Source: Selaginella moellendorffii
Lineage: Eukaryota; Streptophyta; Lycopodiopsida; Selaginellales; Selaginellaceae
Direction of reading: 5' to 3'
NCBI RefSeq assembly: GCF_000143415.4
Contig: NW_003314354.1
Location: forward strand, 655,343-719,342
DNA: 64,000 bases
Positions 47,307 to 59,700 of the stretch are shown piece after piece. Made by a program: the position numbers and the translations under genes. Numbering within the stretch: the first letter of the stretch is position 1; each line of letters begins with the position of its first letter. The notes beneath the pieces are model-generated. The model made no database searches, was not told the origin of the DNA, and saw nothing but the letters and a program-made list of their open reading frames with translations.

Positions 47307-48775
47307 GGTGCCTCAACAGATTGTTGTACCAAAACCAATGTTCGAAGTGTTGGTCCCAGCTGTTGAGACTTATGCGGAGTAGCTACGCCAAGGTTGGTCT
47401 AGAGCTACTAAGGTGATGGGCAAAGCTCAGAATAGGTATCGATGTGATAAGGATCAGCATTGTTAGAATGTGTGCTATCAAGTGGGAGATCAGGTGTGGC
47501 TATCTTCCCAAAACCTAAATGTTAAGGGATCTTTATCCTGGAAGTTGTTACCATGATATGTCGGGCCTTATCGGGTATTAGCATGAGTTGGTGATGTATC
47601 CTACAAGCTGGATCTTCTGGATGAGTTGTCCCATATACATGATGTATTTCATGTTAGTTTACTAGCACCATATTGTGTTGATGTGGATCACTCTATAGAC
47701 ATTCATCCCCCTCCAGAAGTTGTGCATGGTGACCTTGAGTATGAGGTTGAGGCAATTCTCTTGTCCCGCAAAGCTCATGGTGGTCATTCCAAGGAATATC
47801 TAGTTAAGTGGAAAGGTTACCCGACTTGTGAATCAACTTGGGAACCTCTTCAAAATCTTTCACATGCTTGTGAGCTTGTCACGGAGTATGAGAATAGTAA
47901 TAAAGACTAGTTTTTGTAAACTTTGTAATAAATCTTACAAATCAATAAAGTAATATATTTCTATAAATCAAAGTTTTGTGTCTCTCATTCGTTAGTATTT
48001 GGGTCAGTTTTGGCAGGCTGACTTTGGCACTTTGGTGCATGGGTCTAATCTATAAATATGGGGATAACTATTATTGACTGATCACAAGTCCCCGCCTCTC
48101 TCTTGATGACTCATTTTTGAAAAGGGGCGTGGTTGTGTAAACAATTTAATCTGCCAGTTTATAATAGTTTTCTGAATCTTCCCGACGGGGTTGATTTCTT
48201 GCTCAGGGGAAGTTGGGCCTCTGGCCCTCTCCCTATGTCCATGCAAGCAGGGATGTATCATTCCTTTGTAAGCTAAGTGGTACTTGGAGCAACAAAGGGG
48301 CTAACTCTATTAGTCATTTCCTTGTCAGTGATGGCCGGAAGGTGTCTGAGTCTTAACGTCTTTGGACGTAAAGGAGAGGTCATTCCATAACTCATTTAAA
48401 TTAGTGTGTTTCCCACATAGTGTGCTTTCCATTAACTTTCGGAGTTGTTTCCTTGACGGTTTGCTAGACTTGGGTATGCATCGACAAGGACGTTAATCTT
48501 CCCCAAAGGCGGGGAGAGTGTCGCAAATGTGACTTCGGGTATCAAAGGATACTTGTCGGCCAATCCTTACGAACACTCTTTCCTTACTGCTATGACGGCA
48601 AGAGGTCGGTATAGTTGGTTCCCTTTATCGTTCCCACTTGGGCTATGGCTGTTTGTATCTAAGGGTTTCATGTTTGACTCTCTCTCGTGTCACTGTACAG
48701 AATTGGGAACGAAACAAGGAGAGTGAGCTCCTTGATTCTTCACTGTCGATAAGTTTCTTTCTCGCGTTTTTCACA

Positions 48776-49578
48776 GTTGTATCACCACTGTTCTGAGTCT
48801 CCAGAATATATACCTTTGGAATGGGTATGTGTATGATTTATGGTCTTTGCAATGTCGTTTGAATGTGTTTGCATAAGAACAGGTCATGAGTACTGGGAAG
48901 ATGAAGGCATTGAAGAAAAAAAGCCAGCATGTAGGCAAATGATGAACATATTTCACCCATATGATCCTGTCACCTATAGGTATCAATATACTTCTGTGTG
49001 AGCAGTGTTTACATTTATCCTTTCGTCCTGATTATAGAGTGGAACCTCTGATATCTATTCTTTTTGGAGAAAGTCAGTGAATATCTTGGGATACAGGTAA
49101 TCATAGTGCTTTGTAAGTTTTGCTGTCAAAGCTAGAGGAAATTCTTCAGTTGGGGTATGGCAATTATTGTGACACACTAGGTAGGATCCAATCCAACATC
49201 ACCAACTCGCAGAAAAAGAGAGAACTAAGAAAGACAAACAAAGAATAGTGACCATCGCCATATCTACATGTCTGAGGACAAATTAAGTGAATTGGTGCCA
49301 GATTCAATTGTATTTGTGTTGTAATACTACATTATTTATAAAGTGTCTCCTGCCTTTGACTGTCTAGAAGTTCCAATGGTAAAGCCAATTTCATGCTACA
49401 GGTAAGTCGGAATCATAGCAGCAGCAGCAGCAGCAGCAGCGAGAAGATCTCAAGGTCGCACAAGAATTCTCCACCAGGGATTTCTCACATGTACATAGTG
49501 GCAAAGCCAGTGTCGGTGAGCAGGTTGGTGCGAGGGACAGGGATGAAGATCTCAGGAGGGACAGGGAAAAAGATCTTG
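48776..49578. other. No recognisable gene; (AGC)8 microsatellite
   Basis: Eight AGC units at 49417-49440. Otherwise unassigned, between the gypsy 3' LTR and the NUDT21-like pseudogene. Confidence 0.6.
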
Positions 49579-50290
49579 TAGGGTCCACCATTGCCCACAA
49601 TCAGCGGAATATGTTTTTCAAGCTTCCCAGAGGAAGACTCAAGTCTAGAGAAAAACGGTAAAGAAGTTTTCTTTCATCATTCACTCTGCTAACTTTGATA
49701 TATCTGCTAACTAGAGATGGAAGGATTGAAGAGGAAGCTCATGAGCATCCAATGGCAGCTTCAATCCAGCCTGAGATAGGTATGATGGAAATTCACGAAG
49801 ATGTAAAGAACTTTGGTTTTGTTCGTTTCCATTTCTTCCAGTTTGAAGAGTTTGTGGCAATTTGGTAGAGACCAAACTTTGAGACGCTGCCATATCCTTA
49901 CTGCCCTCCTCACATCACCAAACCAAAGGTATTGATCTTTTTTCTTCGTTACTCATAACTCTTTTGTATGATCTTCTCATTTCTTTTATTATTTCTTGTG
50001 TCAGGAGTGTAGGAAGTTCTGCAGGGGTCTCCTCCCTGAAAGACAATACTTTACTGTTTCAAAGAGTCTCAAACTGCTGCCAGTTCCATTGTTTGAGCTC
50101 TACGACAATGTATGTAAGAGAAGAAACGTTTAATATCTACACTCGCTTCTTTTTTTTTTCTTTTCTTGCTTTGAGAAAGTTTTTCTCCTCCTTTGCTGAT
50201 GTGAGAATCGTTACTGCAGAGATATTCCCAGTGATCTCTGCCATCTTCTAGCAGCTTTCAAGGTTCACCTTCATTGCCATTAACGGTTGA
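49579..50290 (+). pseudogene. Decayed CFIm25/NUDT21 (cleavage factor I 25-kDa subunit) copy
   Basis: The intact protein binds UGUA in pre-mRNA for 3'-end processing. Here exon-like blocks keep introns: 49579-49660 (NMFFKLPRGRLKS, matching the Nudix FKLPGGRLK), 49715-49780 (MEGLKRKL), 49842-49928 (W-stop-RPNFETLPYPYCPPHITKPK), 50005-50109 (ECRKFCRGLLPERQYFTVSK, LKLLPVPLFELYDN) and 50220-50290 (PVISAIF-stop-QLSRF). The W-W pair has become W-stop (TGG to TAG) and QQLSRF has become stop-QLSRF (CAG to TAG). The last block is out of phase with the previous one. The N-terminal third is missing. Retained introns show it is a duplicated gene, not a retrocopy. The match to the family is strong; loss of function is inferred. 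Confidence 0.85.
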
Positions 50291-51964
50291 ACCCTGGAAA
50301 TCTGTGTGAATTTTTTCTTCTTTTTCTCCATTTTGTAAAACTATTAACTTACTATGAGTGGCTCTCTTTGTTTTGTTTCAAAAATTTCTCTTATAAATGA
50401 AGATACACTCCCTCAGCTGGATAAAAGTGTGATGGAATCAAGAAAGAAATAAAAAATTACACACCTACCAGTGTACACTTATCAAAAGATTGGTAGAACA
50501 GCCTCAGTATATACCAAGAAGAGTTGAGTATTAGTAAACAACTGACCAAGATAAAGAGCTTTTAAATTTTTTTAATATCGTGACTCTTGTGCTCATTTTT
50601 AGATTGAACTTTTGTGATCATGTGAGTGCGTACATCCGCACATAGAGATTCTAAGTAGCTTTTAAGAGTTTTCGAAAAACCATCTAGTACTTGTGTCTGC
50701 AATGTCAAAACAAACTCTCCTGATAATCTTCAATTGAACTCTTTTGGCAATATAAGTAGAGAAAGGTCTGTGGTATAGAATCCAGCTTAGAGCTGCAGTC
50801 GAGAATGCAGATCGGGTGTGTTTACAATGACAAGAATATGTCAACCCACCTGAATATTGTTGGCCAGGACATGGAGGTGCTAATATTTTTTAATGTAGGA
50901 AGCAAATGAGTTATGTGAGCAGATGGAAAGCCTGCAGTTAGTGTTAATCAACAAGCTCTCTCGAAATAGCAAAATACAAAAGTGATGATAGTACAGCCAA
51001 GATGCAGTCGCTACAGCTTGAATTGAGAAGGAAAGAAGAAATCTGCTGCTAAGAGAAGACTGTGGGCTTTGATGAGACAGAAAAATCTAAGACCGAACAG
51101 GAGGTACTGAAGATTACGGAAGAACTTGAAGACACATGGGAGTTGAACAGGTTGTTCAGAAAATACATAGCTGGCTATAGATTAAAAAAAATGGATGTCA
51201 GGTGTGCAAAAGTGGAAGTTGAGATGGCAGATGCAACTACTATAAAGAACTGAGGGTGGCCAAGAAACTCTGAAGATGATGTGACACTATGCTGCAGCAA
51301 TGAAAATGGAACGGATTTTAGAGACTTCCTTGCCAGATTGTCCACCAGGCCATTTTGCTGTGGAGAAGCAATATTCAGGCTTTACAGTTAAAGCTACACT
51401 AAGCTTTTGAGTTTGTCAAAGATGCAGAGCACCTAATGCAACCTCAAATATGTCTAAAATGCAAGAGAGTGTTCAGAATTTCTGAATGATACAGGTATTG
51501 CTCAGAAGAAAAAACCAATGTGCTGCTTCTCCAGGTACTCTAACATTCAAGTGAATCCAAAGTGCCTTGCAATGTTTCTCCAGTCCAGTGAAGCTGATCA
51601 ATGGCATCGTGATCAATACAACAGAATCCAGTGAGGACTAACATTGTGATGGTTCTTCAGGCATGTGTTTGCATTCTAGCAAATCCAGGATGGCTGTTCA
51701 TTGCAAGTCACACACACCTCACAGATGCACAGTAAGTTTTTCTGGCACACACTCGCTCTCTAATGCACTAAGCACATAGATTTGTCTGCTATCTGTAGTT
51801 TATCGAGAATCCCATTCGGGCTGTGCGCCTGGAAGGAGCTCCCATCACTCACTGAACAAGCCGCACTGCCCGATGCTCCCTGATGCTACACCAAACAAAC
51901 CATGCCATTGTTGTCCCATGACGCCGTGAACATGGAATCCCACCCGTTTCCCATCACAGCCATG
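50291..51964. other. Unassigned, with a possible coiled-coil gene fragment
   Basis: From 50890 to 51253 one sees ANELCEQMESLQL and, after a break, MQSLQLELRRKEEICC, then ETEKSKTEQEVLKITEELEDTWELNRLFRKY with heptad character. Stops separate the parts. Possibly a coiled-coil gene relic; no family recognised. Confidence 0.35.
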
Positions 51965-52655
51965 TTACGATTCATCTCCTAAGAGAGCTGAAAGGACCGC
52001 AACTGCAGCGAGCCTCCAGCTCCCGGGCTGCTGACAGAAACAACAGCAGCAGGTCCACCGAGCGATGCCTAGACGAGAACTGTGAGTCCGGCACCCAATG
52101 AGTAGAAGCAATGCGTTTGGACACACCTCCAGAACTTGGTGTGTGTAGCTCACACCTTGGGAGACAAAGTCGAGGCTCTGGTTGGAATAGGTGGAGAGGC
52201 AAGAGCTCAAGCTTGTAAGTGACGTCCTTGGTAGCTCTCCAAACAGGATCCAATTGACACACATGTTTGTCTGGGTGGAGGTGCCCCAGAACACAACCAC
52301 AAGGTGTTTGTTAGCGGAGGTGGTGTCTTCCTTGTACACTGGGCCCCAAGCTCTGGTGTCCGAGGAGGGCTCAAGTGTTGGAAGTTTGGGGATGGCTTCC
52401 AGCTGGGGACGGAGGCTGGCATCCATAGGTTTTGGTGGAGATTGTGGTGAGCTGGGAGATGAAGAGTGCCAGACACTTGGGATCATGCTGTGAGAGCTTG
52501 AAGAGTTTGTCCCACACTTCCAGAGCTTCTTCGCTTGGTGGGTTTTGTTTGGCTGAGCGGTGGTGGTGATAGCGGGCTAGAAAAACACTGGCAGTAACAA
52601 TGGCAGGCACAACCAAAAGCAAGAGCAGGAGAGTGCATTTGTGATTTTTCTTCAT
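51965..52655 (-). CDS. Hypothetical secreted or membrane-anchored protein, frame interrupted
   Basis: From the ATG at 52655 the minus strand gives MKKNHKCTLLLLLLVVPAIV, a signal peptide or signal anchor. It continues to EALEVWDKLFKLSQHDPKCLALFISQLTTIS. Coding character then passes to another frame (ARGPVYKED-like region; NKHLVVVFWGTSTQTNMCVNWILFGELPRTS) and later to a third (THWVPDSQFSSRHRSVDLLLLFLSA). Either unrecognised short introns or frameshifts separate them; I found no convincing splice pair. The family is unknown. It could be a lineage-specific secreted protein or a pseudogene. Confidence 0.4.
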
Positions 52656-55105
52656 GGTTTGGAAGGAATCTTACCTCTGTTCTCCCTGCGGGCTTGAAAA
52701 TTAAAGAGTCACCGGATCTCACGTATCTGTGTTGCCTTCGTCAAAGCTTTACAAGTCCAACTCTTTTTCACTTTATACGGTCTGGCTCTTTCTTGCTTTA
52801 TAATAGTCTGGATTTCTTAACTCTCAAATTTTCAAGTATGCACAACAGGAAACTAAAATTCACAGATCTCACTTATCAGCATTGCTTGGTCAAAAAATTA
52901 TATTTTATGGCCTAACACTATTATGTCTTAGATTTTGCATTATTTTTCTCTTTTAGCAGTTTCTTAACATCAAATGCTTTGTGATCAAAAGAGAGCATGC
53001 AAGTTCCTCCACAAGAACCCCCAGGCTGCCTTTGATGTGTTCCAAAGGTGATGACTCTGAACTCAATATCCATGTTGAGCAGAATAAAGCTGCTTGGGTC
53101 CTCAGTAAACTTCCACCACCTCTCTTCAATTTCTTCTTGCCACTTTACAGTAAGTCACTGAAAAAATCTAAGATTCTGTAGAACTTCACTGGTTAAAACT
53201 TGGACAGGAAATCTAGAAGAAAAAGCAAGCCTTTGAACACTTCTGTTTTTATCCTGGTCCTTTGACTTAAAACCAAGTGGGTTATGCTAGAACACCTGAA
53301 ACCTCCCTCGATATCAAGCTTTCAAGTAGATGTTGTAACTTTTAATTATGGATTTCTTATGTTCCATCTCCAGGATGATGAATTTAGAATCTCTTGGAAC
53401 TTTCTATGCAGGCATTTGCTTTCATTTCAAGCACAAGACTTGCAGAATAAAAGAAGCCAGCTTTGATTAATTACAAAACCTTGCTTTCTAGAGCTTACAG
53501 CTATAACTTTCAACTGATTATTTTAAAATTAATATTAAAATACTTACTCTTGATGCTAAAATGCTTGAAAATTCAATGTGCCCAAAATGTTTTGTACTTC
53601 TCAGCTAGTCTTGTATAAAACCCCATGTGTTGTGAAAGGGCAAAGCATATAGAGATAGAGCATTGAAAGAAGTGTTTAGATGCATTTGGGACGCACTACT
53701 CCTTGTTCTGTCCAAGTTGAAAACAGAAAAAGTTTAGGTTTTGATCCACATGGCATTAGGGCGGGAACTCAGGGCATCCTAGTTTGGAAGAGGACAAGAT
53801 TGGAATCAGATTTGGAGCTCTGGCTGAGAGGCAGATAAAAAGAGACATTGGAGAGTTCATTTCTTTCCCTTTGTGTGTTTAAAAGTGATAAAATGTGTTC
53901 AATAGTGTTCTTGTAGGAGTTAGATTGGAGAGTGTCCTCTAGAGAGGATTCAAGGAGTTTGTGAGAGAATTCTGGAGAAGCAGAGAGTAGCTTACAACCT
54001 ACTGGTAGTAATGTGGCCTTGAGCATATGATATCAGTAAAAGAGCGTGTTTTACCTCTCTCTTGCAAGAGTGTGTGATAGTGGGGCAATTGGGGGCAATT
54101 GCACCTTCCAGGCACTTGCTGTATGCCAGTGAAAACACAGTGGCCCCAAGTCATTCTCTCCCCCCTGATCTCATTCTCCCAATCTCTTTCGTGCAGGGAT
54201 TCCTCCTGCACAACATAACACAGAATCAAGGCTCCCAGCTGGGATTCCTCTTGCACAACATAACACTGAATCAGGGCTCCCAGCTCAATCAGTTTGGGTA
54301 GCCTTGGATTTGCCCGGCCTCCCCTGCTTTAGCCACTTCCACATTTCCACATTTCTTTTGAGGAACTCACTGGACAGACCACGTGGCAGATTGGGGTGAG
54401 TTTGACATGTATTGGTATCACAGTTCTCATCCTGCATGTATGGATGTAGGGGATGAGTATAGAAGATCTTTCCTAATGTCTAGAGATTAGTGAGTCAGTT
54501 TTGAAAGATTCTTGGAGTTGAGCATCTACGAGAATGGCGTGAGAAATTTCGACTCTTGAGGCACCAAAGGATGGTTCTAGGTGGAGAATAGAGCAGTGCA
54601 TCTTAGCCGACATCAAGGCTGTATTTTCTGCTTTAAGATTTGTCAGATCTTTTCCAGACGTCCTGCTATTTCTTTCTTCACCTCGCTACTAAAAGAATGA
54701 AGATTTTTGTCAAAATCCTAATATCATATAGATTCAGAAAAAATCTGGACAAATCTTTCCAGGTAGCTTCTGCATAGTTTTTCAAGCAGCTTCAAGGTAT
54801 CGGCTTCTCTCTCAGTTTACTTCATCTTCGACAGGACCTTAATCTTTTTTCTGGTGGGACACCGAACAACCCTAAATCTCGCTCAAAGCAATGAATGTAG
54901 AAAAGGCAAGACCACTTGGCATCACCACATTGCATTGATGTTTCGCACGCTTTCTTACGCCCATCCTTTTTAGTTTTCCTGGGAATTCTCATTGAGAACG
55001 ACAGAGATTAGGAAAATTTCTTCACACAATACCCAAATTTGCAGTAGGTACATCGTTTTAAATCCTAGTCGAATAAGGCAAAGCCAATGTGTAATACAAT
55101 ATTGT
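52656..55105. other. No recognisable gene; 45-bp tandem duplication
   Basis: Two adjacent 45-bp copies starting 'gggattcctc' lie at 54196-54240 and 54241-54285, differing at about three bases. Short frames around 52981-53480 and 53769-54301 are unassigned. Confidence 0.55.
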
Positions 55106-56752
55106 TCAACAATAATAAACAAATCTGTCTGTGTTTGGTTTCCATCTCACGTTGAGCACCATCGCAGGAACCTTTTGTTGTTTTACTTCGGCAAGCGCTG
55201 ATTCGAGTGCACCTAAAAGCCTTGTTTGATACTCTTTGTAATTTTTGTGTAGAGCGCAGCTGAAGTGGCACCTTTTGCTGTAGGATGGATCCAGGGGGTA
55301 AACTCCATGGTTACAGTCGCATAGAGGCGAAATAACCACTCCTTCTCGCTGCATTTTGTCGATATGAACGAGTTGCAAAGCCTTTAAAAATCTGTAGAAA
55401 TAAAATAAAAAAACACTTTTAATTAAAAACAAGTACCTCGATTGTTCGAGGCTTTGACACAGTTTCCAGATTTTTTCCCTTTTCTGAAACAGGTAAAACC
55501 TGTTAATGCAGTGGTTACTATGGAAGCCAATACAACCTCTGGGACTGCTACATCATCAAATATCGTTTGAAACCCGTAAAGCATAGCCAGAACTCTTGCA
55601 TCGAGTGTATTAGCCTGTAAAGTTAAATTATTGATGAAAAATATTTCTACCTGCGTTACCTTCTTGATTATCTCCTTCACAAATTCCATAAGTCTTCGTT
55701 GGTGTTTTTCACCATTATGATAGAGTGGGCAGCTTTTATCACAGTAGTCTGAATAGCAAGAATTCCAAGGACTTACTGCGTGTCTACATGAACAAAGCCT
55801 AGGAATTCGAAGTCCTTGTTTGTGCAACCGCTCAAAACGTACCATAAGTAAAGCAAAGGTGAGGCTGCTAAAAGCTTATACATAAAGCTATATATAATGA
55901 AACAAAACTGCACTTACTCGCGGCCGTTTGCAGCCTCTAACAAGCTTGCGAGTCTGCTCCTCTGGAAAAAAAGAACAAGTTAAAGGTGTTCTGGACGTAT
56001 GAAGACCGTACCTTTCTTGCAACTGCTGCTAGATGCTCAGCTATAGCATCATTTTGTCTACCCCAGGCCATTTTGAGCCGTACTGTACGTTCAGTAAGCT
56101 TATCCACGGTGGATTGGACACTATACCTCTGCCTTTGCAAAAAAGAAAAAAACTTAACAGTTTACCATCTTCCCCGCATGAGATAAAAGAGAATACCTCA
56201 TCAGTTGTTCCTTACGGCGATCTTCCATAGCCCTGGACTGCCTTCGTTCCATTTCCATGGCACACTTCCACACGTCATTAACATACTGGTTTGCCTGCAT
56301 GGAGTGGTCGAATAAACGAGAAAAAGCATATACTCATACTTGGCCTCTTTCCTCATACTCGTCACGGTGTCTTAAAAGAAGAATACCCATTGACGTGATC
56401 TAAGACCGGATTTGAATGTATGAAAAGAAATAAGAAATTCCAAACCTCCATGGCCTCTGGACGAGCGTGAGGAATTTTGTCCTTGGTAGCCTTTCTTTTT
56501 TCGTACTGCTTCCTTGCCACTCGATACTGCAAACTTTTGTGAAATCTTTCCTTGTGAGACACCTGTGCTTCCTGCTGACGATATATATGTTGCATTGCCA
56601 CCACTGCTGCTTCCTGAGCAAAGGGATCATAAAGACAACAGTTCTACTGTCTCACTTACTGCTGCATTGCTGCTAGAGTTTTGGGTGTACTCAGAAGGCC
56701 TGACAATTCGTGGGACCGGATAGCACTCCAATTCGCAGCAAATACGACCCAT
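55106..56752 (-). CDS. Coiled-coil protein with two C-x-C / C-x3-C cysteine modules, possibly CCDC15-like
   Basis: Ten minus-strand exons join in phase: 56752-56660, 56613-56446, 56399-56340, 56294-56197, 56132-56012, 55961-55918, 55864-55660, 55614-55519, 55483-55437 and 55391-55106, giving 405 aa with introns of 34-64 bp. The N-terminal half is basic and helical (HKERFHKSLQYRVARKQYEK; MEMERRQSRAMEDRRKEQL). Two homologous modules follow: LCSCRHAVSPWNSCYSDYCDK then SCPLYHN, and PLCDCNHGVYPLDPSYSKRC then SCALHKN. Each has C-x-C-x-H, a Pro, then C-x3-C-x-L-(Y/H)-x-N, so they may bind zinc. The second closes the protein. I have a faint resemblance in mind to the centriolar/ciliary protein CCDC15, but cannot verify it. 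The start is the Met of the first open exon; a still earlier exon is possible. The consistent phases make a real gene likely. The biochemical role is unknown. Confidence 0.72.
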
Positions 56753-59700
56753 GTGCCTAATATCAAGTATTGGAAAAACACAAGTTAGATACGGTAATAA
56801 CAGTTAGAAAACTGCTTATCCTACGACAAGACCGGTTATATCCATCTTTTCAACTGTAACAGGAGAAACCTAAACCCTATTACAGAGGTCATCCGTGCTC
56901 CAGCAAAGCTTTTAGAAGATGCTTGGTTACTAGCATAGTGAAATCTTTCAGAGAAAAAGATCGAGAACATTGCACAACACTTGGAAACGCCGGTCACAAT
57001 GAGTCTACAGTTAGTTCTCTGATTCTAAGGGTAACTTGGGAGTCATAGTAGGTGAGGACTGTAACGGACTACCATCTATGCTCTTTTAAGGCAGTGAGCA
57101 CAAGCATATTTATAAGTATTGTGCACCAGAACTAGACAGATGCCTTCAACGGATCCCCCTCCCCTTTTTTCAACGCTAATCCAGATGCTTGCAAGTTCTT
57201 TCTTCTGTTCCTGGCAATGATTCCGAAAAAAACGATAAAGCTTTCGAGTTTTTTCTTTCTTTAATGAAAGCCAGTTTTTTACGAAAAAGCTCTGCGATCT
57301 TCCGAATTGGTAGAAAATGCAAAGTATGTCTTAGAAAAACTTCCTCGCACTGCCAGAGTTCTCTTCATTGCCACCAAGTGGAATTTGTTCATGAGATGCT
57401 CAAAGAAGTGGCTCAAGGACGGCACTGGTGGAAGTGTCAGACGGGGGTGGCAACAACGAAAATGGCGATGTATATGACGCAAGCAAGGCCTTGAATCCCG
57501 AGTTTGATTGATCACAGGGAAGCAACAGAATTTACAGGGGGTGGGTAGAAAGCAAAGAGAAAAGAGCTGCATAGAAGTTTTTGTACGTCTTTGTTAGCCT
57601 TGTGAAGAGACTAACGATTGATAACACTGATGTGGATATATGGGTAGATCAGTGGTCTCAAAGGCATGCATAGTTAATCCTCCATGGAAATGGAAGGTTT
57701 TGGGGAAAAGTTCTTGAGGCCTGTCACTGGAAAAAGTCTGAATACGACTTTGAAGCTATTGTATTGAAAGCTTAATCGAATAAAATGGAATGGTTCCACT
57801 TAGCCGCTTCTTATAAGGTTTAGCACGCTTCCAGGGTTTCGTAGCAAAGCCAGAGGTAAAGAGTGCCATCAATTATAGTTCTCTCCAGCTCCAGTGAATG
57901 GATAGATTGTTGGATAGTGGGAGCTATGGTTATATGTAGGAACAAATCGCGAATATATAGCTCATTCAATCTCTTCCTCTGCTGTGAAAGTTTTTGTTCT
58001 TGGGTGATTGATGGTGTTTTCAATGGCCATGACAGGAAAATTTTCTCCTTTTCCCAGCGGAGCTGGGTTTCAGCCAGTTATTCATTAATTTTGATTGTGT
58101 CAGCCACAATCACCCAAGAATTTCAAGCTCGATTTTTTTCCTTCAGATCCTCTTGGAACTTCCTAAAATCCCTGTTAGGACAACATAGAGAACATCCCAG
58201 TATCTCTGAACACATGCAGTGATGTGACGGCCGTGAGCCTTTTTACACAATCAGCTCTTGCTTTTCTTCACGTTACAATTCTCAATCTTGTTGGTGGAGG
58301 CAAACTGTGTGTTCCACAATAGTGGCAAGCTTTGTCGGAGCAGAAACATAGCATGTTGCACAATGGTGGAAGCGTGACAGCTAAGCTCAGAATTTCATTG
58401 CGATGAGGAAGAAGCTTGCTCCAAGTTGTCTGCCATCATTCCAAAGTGCAGCCAACATCTTCTCTATGCCAAAATAACAAAAGGAAATTCTAAGAAATTA
58501 CAAAAATTATAATCTAGGAAAACAAGAAAAGATGAAAATCATTAAGAATAAAACACGAGAGTTCGACAACTGTAAGAAAGAAAAAAGATTCAAAGAGATT
58601 ACCATTCAAAGTGTGTGTGTGTGTGTGTTGAGAGGGAAAGGCAAGAGAATGACCACCCTCCGTGAACTCTAATTGCTTGAGGATATCTGCACTTGATGAG
58701 ATCCTTGGTCATCTTGGAGTTGGGACGCGCTTCATGATCTTGTTGCTGTTGGCAATGGGTAACTGCCTCTTTCCACCCTTGAAACCCCTACTGCTGACGT
58801 GTTTAAATGATGATATGGCGTTCGCAAATCATATGGCCATATTATGAATTCACCACAGCAAAGAAGGCATACACTTCTTTCTTCTGAAATTTGAAATGTG
58901 CCGTGTTATAATTCTTTCTTTTTGTTATGGCTTGTGTGGGGCGCACTAGAAAAATGTTGTATCTCATCCTAACTTGGATGTAGTATTTGAAGCTTGAAGT
59001 TTTCTTCAAATGTATTTTAAGTGGTGGTTTGAATTTTTGTTAGATACATGTGTGACTGGATCTATCAATTTTCGAACATAAGATTTACCATTTGGTATGC
59101 AAGATTACAAGGGATGTAATATCTCTTCCTTGTGAGTGTTGTAGATTGGTTTTTATTTTTGGATTATCTTTTGCTTCTGGAAATTTGGTGACGTAGCATT
59201 CACTTAAAAATCCCTAATTATATCACGATGTGCAATAATATTTTTTGTTATTTTATTTTTTCTGGTGTTGAATGATGAGTCTCTTGCTGCTCTATTTGGC
59301 TGCTTCCATCCTTGCAAAACTTCAAGGTGTAGGTAAGATGCACAACCAAATGACTCAAGCGTGAATTTGATGCCATTTTGTATGATCCAAACATCTGAGT
59401 GATCTCTAACTTTTTATGTCCTACATGATATTGTTATCAGGATCAGAAATACATGTATTGCATTCTACCTTTAAGAGGATGTTCCCCATCTCTTATTGCA
59501 GTTCTGTACTTGTAACGTGGAGTGTTTAAATACTATCATGTATTTATGTATATCTAACACTCACGCTCAATAAAAATCTGGAAGGTAAACTATTTCCTTC
59601 AGGCTGAGGAAGAAGATTTTTGTTTTGTATCACTTTGGTTTCAGGTTTTGTAAACTGCGCAAGCATGAGACAGGGTTTTGTCTCAAACTCCAGTCTGTGA

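Larger units (their letters stand above)
43825..48775 (+). pseudogene. Old Ty3/gypsy chromovirus broken by three later insertions
   Basis: Pieces, excluding insertions: end of RNase H (YKPGKDNIFLNALNH, 43830); a linker; integrase H2C2 (HHDIPAVGHGEKHKTLASLKK to CPICQQCKR, 44130-44270); the first catalytic region, cut at 44369 by a TRIM; resuming KGYDTLMVVVDWLLKIAHFIPT at 45049; second Asp ISDRDSRF and HPQTDGQTKRVNAQ (catalytic Glu now Lys, 45195-45340); cut at 45479 by a solo LTR; resuming at 47312 through the GPY region to a chromodomain (EAILLSRKAHGGHSKEYLVKWKGYPTCESTWEPL, 47747-47850) and a stop at 47910. A putative 3' LTR starts at 48519 after the purine tract ggcggggagag and may end near 48775. 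Multiple stops remain even after removing the insertions. The left part is lost or lies beyond the Helitron. Confidence 0.85.

Noticed and set aside
55740-55768. A possible 28-bp intron within the first cysteine module of the minus-strand gene
   Set aside because: Without splicing, the module aligns residue by residue with the second module (C-x-C-x-H..P..C-x3-C), so the segment is exon.
58053-58067. A fifth Helitron 3' end, hairpin cccagcggagctggg
   Set aside because: The hairpin is identical to that at 61638-61652, but no CTRR follows at the right distance (cCAG instead of CTAG) and no helicase remnant adjoins. At best it is a mutated terminus.
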